64,000 nt of DNA from Epiperipatus broadwayi (Eukaryota; Onychophora; Udeonychophora; Euonychophora; Peripatidae), in assembly GCA_028023455.1 (NCBI GenBank), contig JAQFVV010000112.1, forward strand, positions 1,674,001-1,738,000. Reading direction: 5' to 3'. Position numbers and translations under genes: made by a program. The notes under the pieces were generated by a model. The model was given only the letters and a program-made list of their open reading frames with translations. It was not told the origin of the DNA and did not search any database. This document shows positions 60,576-64,000 of this stretch, in pieces; position 1 is the stretch's first letter, and every line of letters begins with the position of its first letter.

Positions 60576-61904
60576 TACTGCAATGTCATCAATCACTAAC
60601 ATGAGTATAAAATTTAAAGAAAATCTGTTCAATAAAAATATTTTTAAAATCTGTTACAAGATTTGACCCAAATAAATAAACAGAATTTCTAAGTTAAATA
60701 AAAGCATTTAATTATTATAATGTCTATATTAAAAAAAAAAATCTAAAGCAGAAAAAATTATCCCCAATAAAGTCTTATAAATATGGGATATATTCTTTAC
60801 GATATTATATTGGTAATCTTTTTTAATTATTATTATTATTATTCTACAGAAGTGAAACCACCAGCGTATATTTTTTGCCTCCAATGTTTTGAATCCAGAT
60901 TTTGCCTTTCATATTTATCAAATCACTGTTATAGGAATCTTTCTATGCAACATCTCCATCTTCTGGCAATTGCTGTAATTACTTTATAATTTACAAGTCA
61001 AAATACCTATCTTATAGAGGTAATTCTATGCATTACCTATCTTTCCTGATAAAAGAATTAAAGTGTCTAAAAATTCTCTAAAAAGACATAGACTCTTTAT
61101 TTTACATAAAGAGAGAAAAAAATATGTAGAGACTAAAATTAAAAATACCATTTTGAAAAATATGATTTTCAATAGAAGAAATTTCTAATCTTTGAAACAT
61201 TATTAGTACAGACCTATTTTCCATGTGAACAATTAAGATATTGATAAAACAAGAGCAGTTCTCTACTTTAATTTAATCTATAGTACGTTTGAGTAATCAA
61301 TGATTGACTGTTAGCAGGCTCATTGTTGGCTTTTGCCATTTATCACTAAAGCTCAGGATTCAAAGCTGGAAGTAACGCAGTTATCCATATCTACCAATTG
61401 ACATTTAATTCCATTTTATTATTCAAGCCTAAAAGCCTGAAATTCAAAAGACTAAAGTTTGGAATCAAATTAATCTGCTTAAACAGTTATGTAATTTGAC
61501 TCTGAGTTAATAACTATAAATTTTAAATTCTTTATTAATTGTAACATCTTTTTCCCTTGGCTAGGAATGTTACTGGCTTGGATTCAAAACTTTTGTTTAA
61601 ATTTCAGACTTTTAGTTTACATAGTATGGAGTTAACAATGCGAAGTTGAAACATGACTATATTACTTCCAGTCTTTATATCTAAATTTCACTGATAAAAG
61701 CAAATGGCAGAAGTTGGTATGGGAATGAGGATTTAAATACACTAACATCTGATAAGCAATGATTGTTTAAGCTTATTTAAGCTTACTATAGATGGCATTT
61801 CATAGACAACTGCTCATTTATTATATGTTGTGTAACCTAGTTAAGAAATTATTTGTTGTTGTAATTAAAATTGATTATTCTTAGACATTATTGACTTTAT
61901 TGTG
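60576..61904. other. No recognised feature
   Basis: AT-rich DNA. The plus ORF at 60783-60989 has no known domain. The missing TSEN2 N-terminal exon was looked for here on the minus strand and not found. Confidence 0.35.
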
Positions 61905-64000
61905 TTGTACTCTTAAGATTTGGTTATGGTAATAGAAATGAGAGAGGACATAGACTTGTGGAGTTTGCAGAAAAAGAAAAAGTTTATATTATGAATTCAT
62001 TTTTTGAGAAAAATGTTAAAAGGAAATGGACATGGAATCATCCAAATGAAGGTACAGCAGAATTGGATTATATTTTGACTAACAGGAAATACATATTTCA
62101 AGATTGTAATTTTCTTAATAAATTTAACACAGGAAGTGATCATTGATTAGTAAGGTGTAAGTTACGTGTTAATGTAAAACTAGAGAGACAAAAATTATTA
62201 AGAAAAACAATATTTACAGTTGATATTTCTAATCTTCAGAAACATTCTAATGAATTTAAATTAGAACTTACAAATAGGTTTCAAGTGTTAGGAGATTTTG
62301 AACATGATTCAGATTTGAATGAAATTAATATGAAAATAACTGATACACTTTTAAAAACTGCAACAAAGATAGCTGGTAGAAAAAAGCAACAATTGACTAA
62401 TAAAATTTCTACTGAGACTAGAGAATTTATGAAGAAAAGAAGGAATATGAAGATATACAAAAGTGATGTATTAAAAAGAATTGAATATCTCGAATTTTGT
62501 AAAGTGGTACGGAAAAGAGTTGAAAATGATATAAGAAAGTATAACTGTGAAATAGCAAGGAAAGCTGTAGAAGAAAATAAAAGTCTCAAGAATGTTAAAC
62601 AACTTTTTGGTATTGGTAGAAAATTTATATCTGCAATAAGAAAAAAAGATGGAATTATTACTAAAAAGAGGGATGACATCATGAAATTGGTAGAAGACTT
62701 TTATCAAGAATTATATAGTAATAAAGAACAAGTACCTCCTATATCTATTACATCTTCCGAATTGCCCAGAATTTTAAATGAAGAAGTGAGACATGCAATT
62801 GAATGTTTGAAGAAAGGAAAGGCTCCAGGAAATGATGGAATTATAATTGATATATTAAAAGAAGCAGGTGAAGAAATAGAAACAATTTTAGCAAAGTTAT
62901 ATACCAAATGTCTAAATGATAAAGATGTACCGGAAGATTGGAAGAATGCAGTAATAATATTAATATTTAAAAAAGGTGATAAAGAATATATTAGAAATTA
63001 CAGACCTATCAGCCTTTTATCAGTTTTATATAAAATTTTTACCAAGATAATTACAACTCGTCTACAGAGAACTTTGGATTTCCACCAACCAAGAGAACAA
63101 GCTGGATTTAAAAGTGGTTTTAGTACAATAGATCATATCCAGGTATTGAGAGAAGTCATAGAAAGGACAAATGAATATGAGTTGTCATTATGTTTTGGAT
63201 TTGTAGATTATGAAAAGGAATTCGATTCCATACACATTTCTTCAGTGATTAAAGCATTGGATCATCAAGGTATAGATCCAGGTTATTGTCATATTTTAAA
63301 GAATATTTATAAAAATGCAACAGCAACAATTAGATTACATAATGATACTGGAAAAATCAACATTGAGAAAGGTGTAAGACAAGGTGACTCCATATCACCA
63401 AGACTTTTTACAGCAGTGCTGCAAGAAGTATTTTGTGGATTAAAATGGGAAACTAAAGGAATGAAAGTAAATGGAGAGTATTTAAGTCATTTAGATTTTG
63501 CAGATGATGTAGTTGTTTTTGCAAATAATGCTTCAAAGCTGCAGGAAATGTTGCAGGAGTTAGCAGATGAAAGTAGAAAAGTAGGACTAAAGATAAATGT
63601 TAAAAAGACTAAAGTAATGTTTAATCGATTTGCTCAAAATATGAAAATAAAGATTGATTATGAAGAATTAGAAGAAGTTAACAGTTACAAATACCTTGGT
63701 CAGATTATTAATACAGATGGAAACATAATGGAGGAAATTAATCATAGAATTAAACTTGGTTGGAGTGCTTTTGGTAGAAATAACTTGATACTAAAAGGAA
63801 ATATGCCTATGTGTTTGAAAAGGATGGTTTTTAACAAATGTGTTTTACCAGTTCTTACTTATGGATCTGAGACTTGGACACTTAATAGAAGAGCAATACA
63901 GAGACTTCAGACCACTCAAAGGAGTATGGAGAGATGTATGTTGGGAGTAACAAGAAGAGATCGAAAACGCAATGTATGGGTAAGACAACAAACAGGTGTT
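61905..64000 (+). mobile_element. RTE-clade non-LTR retrotransposon, 5'-truncated, running off the window
   Basis: One frame (phase of 61958) is open from about 61905 to 64000 except for a single TGA at 62144-62146. It begins in the C-terminal half of the endonuclease (NERGHRLVEFA, KWTWNHPNEGTAELDYILTN, FNTGSDH) and passes a basic linker. It then gives the reverse transcriptase: KGKAPGNDGI, NYRPISLLSVLYKIF, GFVDYEKEFDSI, GVRQGDSISP, FADD (63497-63508) and LNINVKKTKVM-like residues. It ends in YGSETWTLN, RSMERCMLG and RKRNVWVRQQ, the RTE C-terminal block. GFVDYEKEFDS has Glu where Ala is usual. The stop replaces the Arg expected after GSDH by one base change. It is antisense to TSEN2. Confidence 0.9.
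62144..62146 (+). other. Single inactivating stop in the RTE frame
   Basis: TGA directly after GSDH, where RTE endonucleases normally continue with Arg-Leu-Val-Arg. The following codons read LVRCKLRV in the same frame, so this is one point mutation (CGA to TGA, a CpG-type transition), not a frameshift. Confidence 0.85.

Noticed and set aside
60783-60989. Cys-rich small protein ORF
   Set aside because: No signal peptide pattern, no known motif, and low-complexity surroundings.
62281-62907. Minus-strand hydrophobic ORFs
   Set aside because: Antisense shadows of the RTE reverse transcriptase, caused by its A-rich coding strand.

Overview
The window is very AT-rich eukaryotic (animal) nuclear DNA with no operons, no bacterial-style genes and few long ORFs. 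What can be read is one spliced, conserved housekeeping gene in long introns, a possible second gene, and a dense, nested layer of transposable-element remains. The host looks like an invertebrate metazoan with a large, repeat-rich genome (introns of 2-14 kb; Penelope-like, RTE, Merlin, Tc1/mariner-pogo-like and foldback elements). I cannot name the species. A mollusc or chelicerate would fit, but that is a guess.

Main gene: TSEN2, the catalytic tRNA-splicing endonuclease subunit (Sen2 family), lies on the minus strand. Seven coding exons were recovered, at 58375-58281, 55337-55010, 52325-52266, 50343-50208, 36180-36020, 26913-26824 and 19164-19102. All have GT/AG junctions and join in phase to a TGA stop. 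The Tyr/His/Lys catalytic residues are present. The N-terminal exon(s) must lie beyond the right edge. A second minus-strand gene may start near 10.2 kb: a 5' UTR exon, then a start-codon exon ending at 9161, then a tentative third exon near 7.8 kb. I do not recognise its product.

Layout. 0.5-1.9 kb: head-to-head pieces of a Penelope-like element (reverse transcriptase on minus, GIY-YIG endonuclease on plus). 2.7-7.0 kb: inverted repeats, a cluster of repeat family A, and the family B palindrome. 8.6-9.9 kb: short tandem duplications. 12.2-15.0 kb: a foldback-type element with arrayed inverted arms. 15.1-17.2 kb: a degenerate Merlin-type DNA transposon. 20.8-24.5 kb: two elements with terminal inverted repeats (F and G). 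25.3-25.9 kb: an inverted repeat carrying hammerhead-like cores. 30-34 kb: family A copies and GC-richer, LTR-like stretches. 40.9-44.2 kb: a palindrome, then a TIR element with another TIR element nested in it. 47.0-49.6 kb: two convergently arranged Penelope-like fragments, one split by a solo LTR with an exact 5-bp target-site duplication. 53.6-54.2 and 59.2-59.8 kb: MITE or foldback elements. 58.7 kb: an RTE tail. 61.9-64.0 kb: a 5'-truncated RTE retrotransposon whose reading frame is broken by one stop and which runs off the window.

Nearly all elements right of 19 kb sit inside TSEN2 introns. The intronic inverted repeats (40.9, 36.3, 35, 59.2 kb and others) would form long hairpins in the TSEN2 pre-mRNA.
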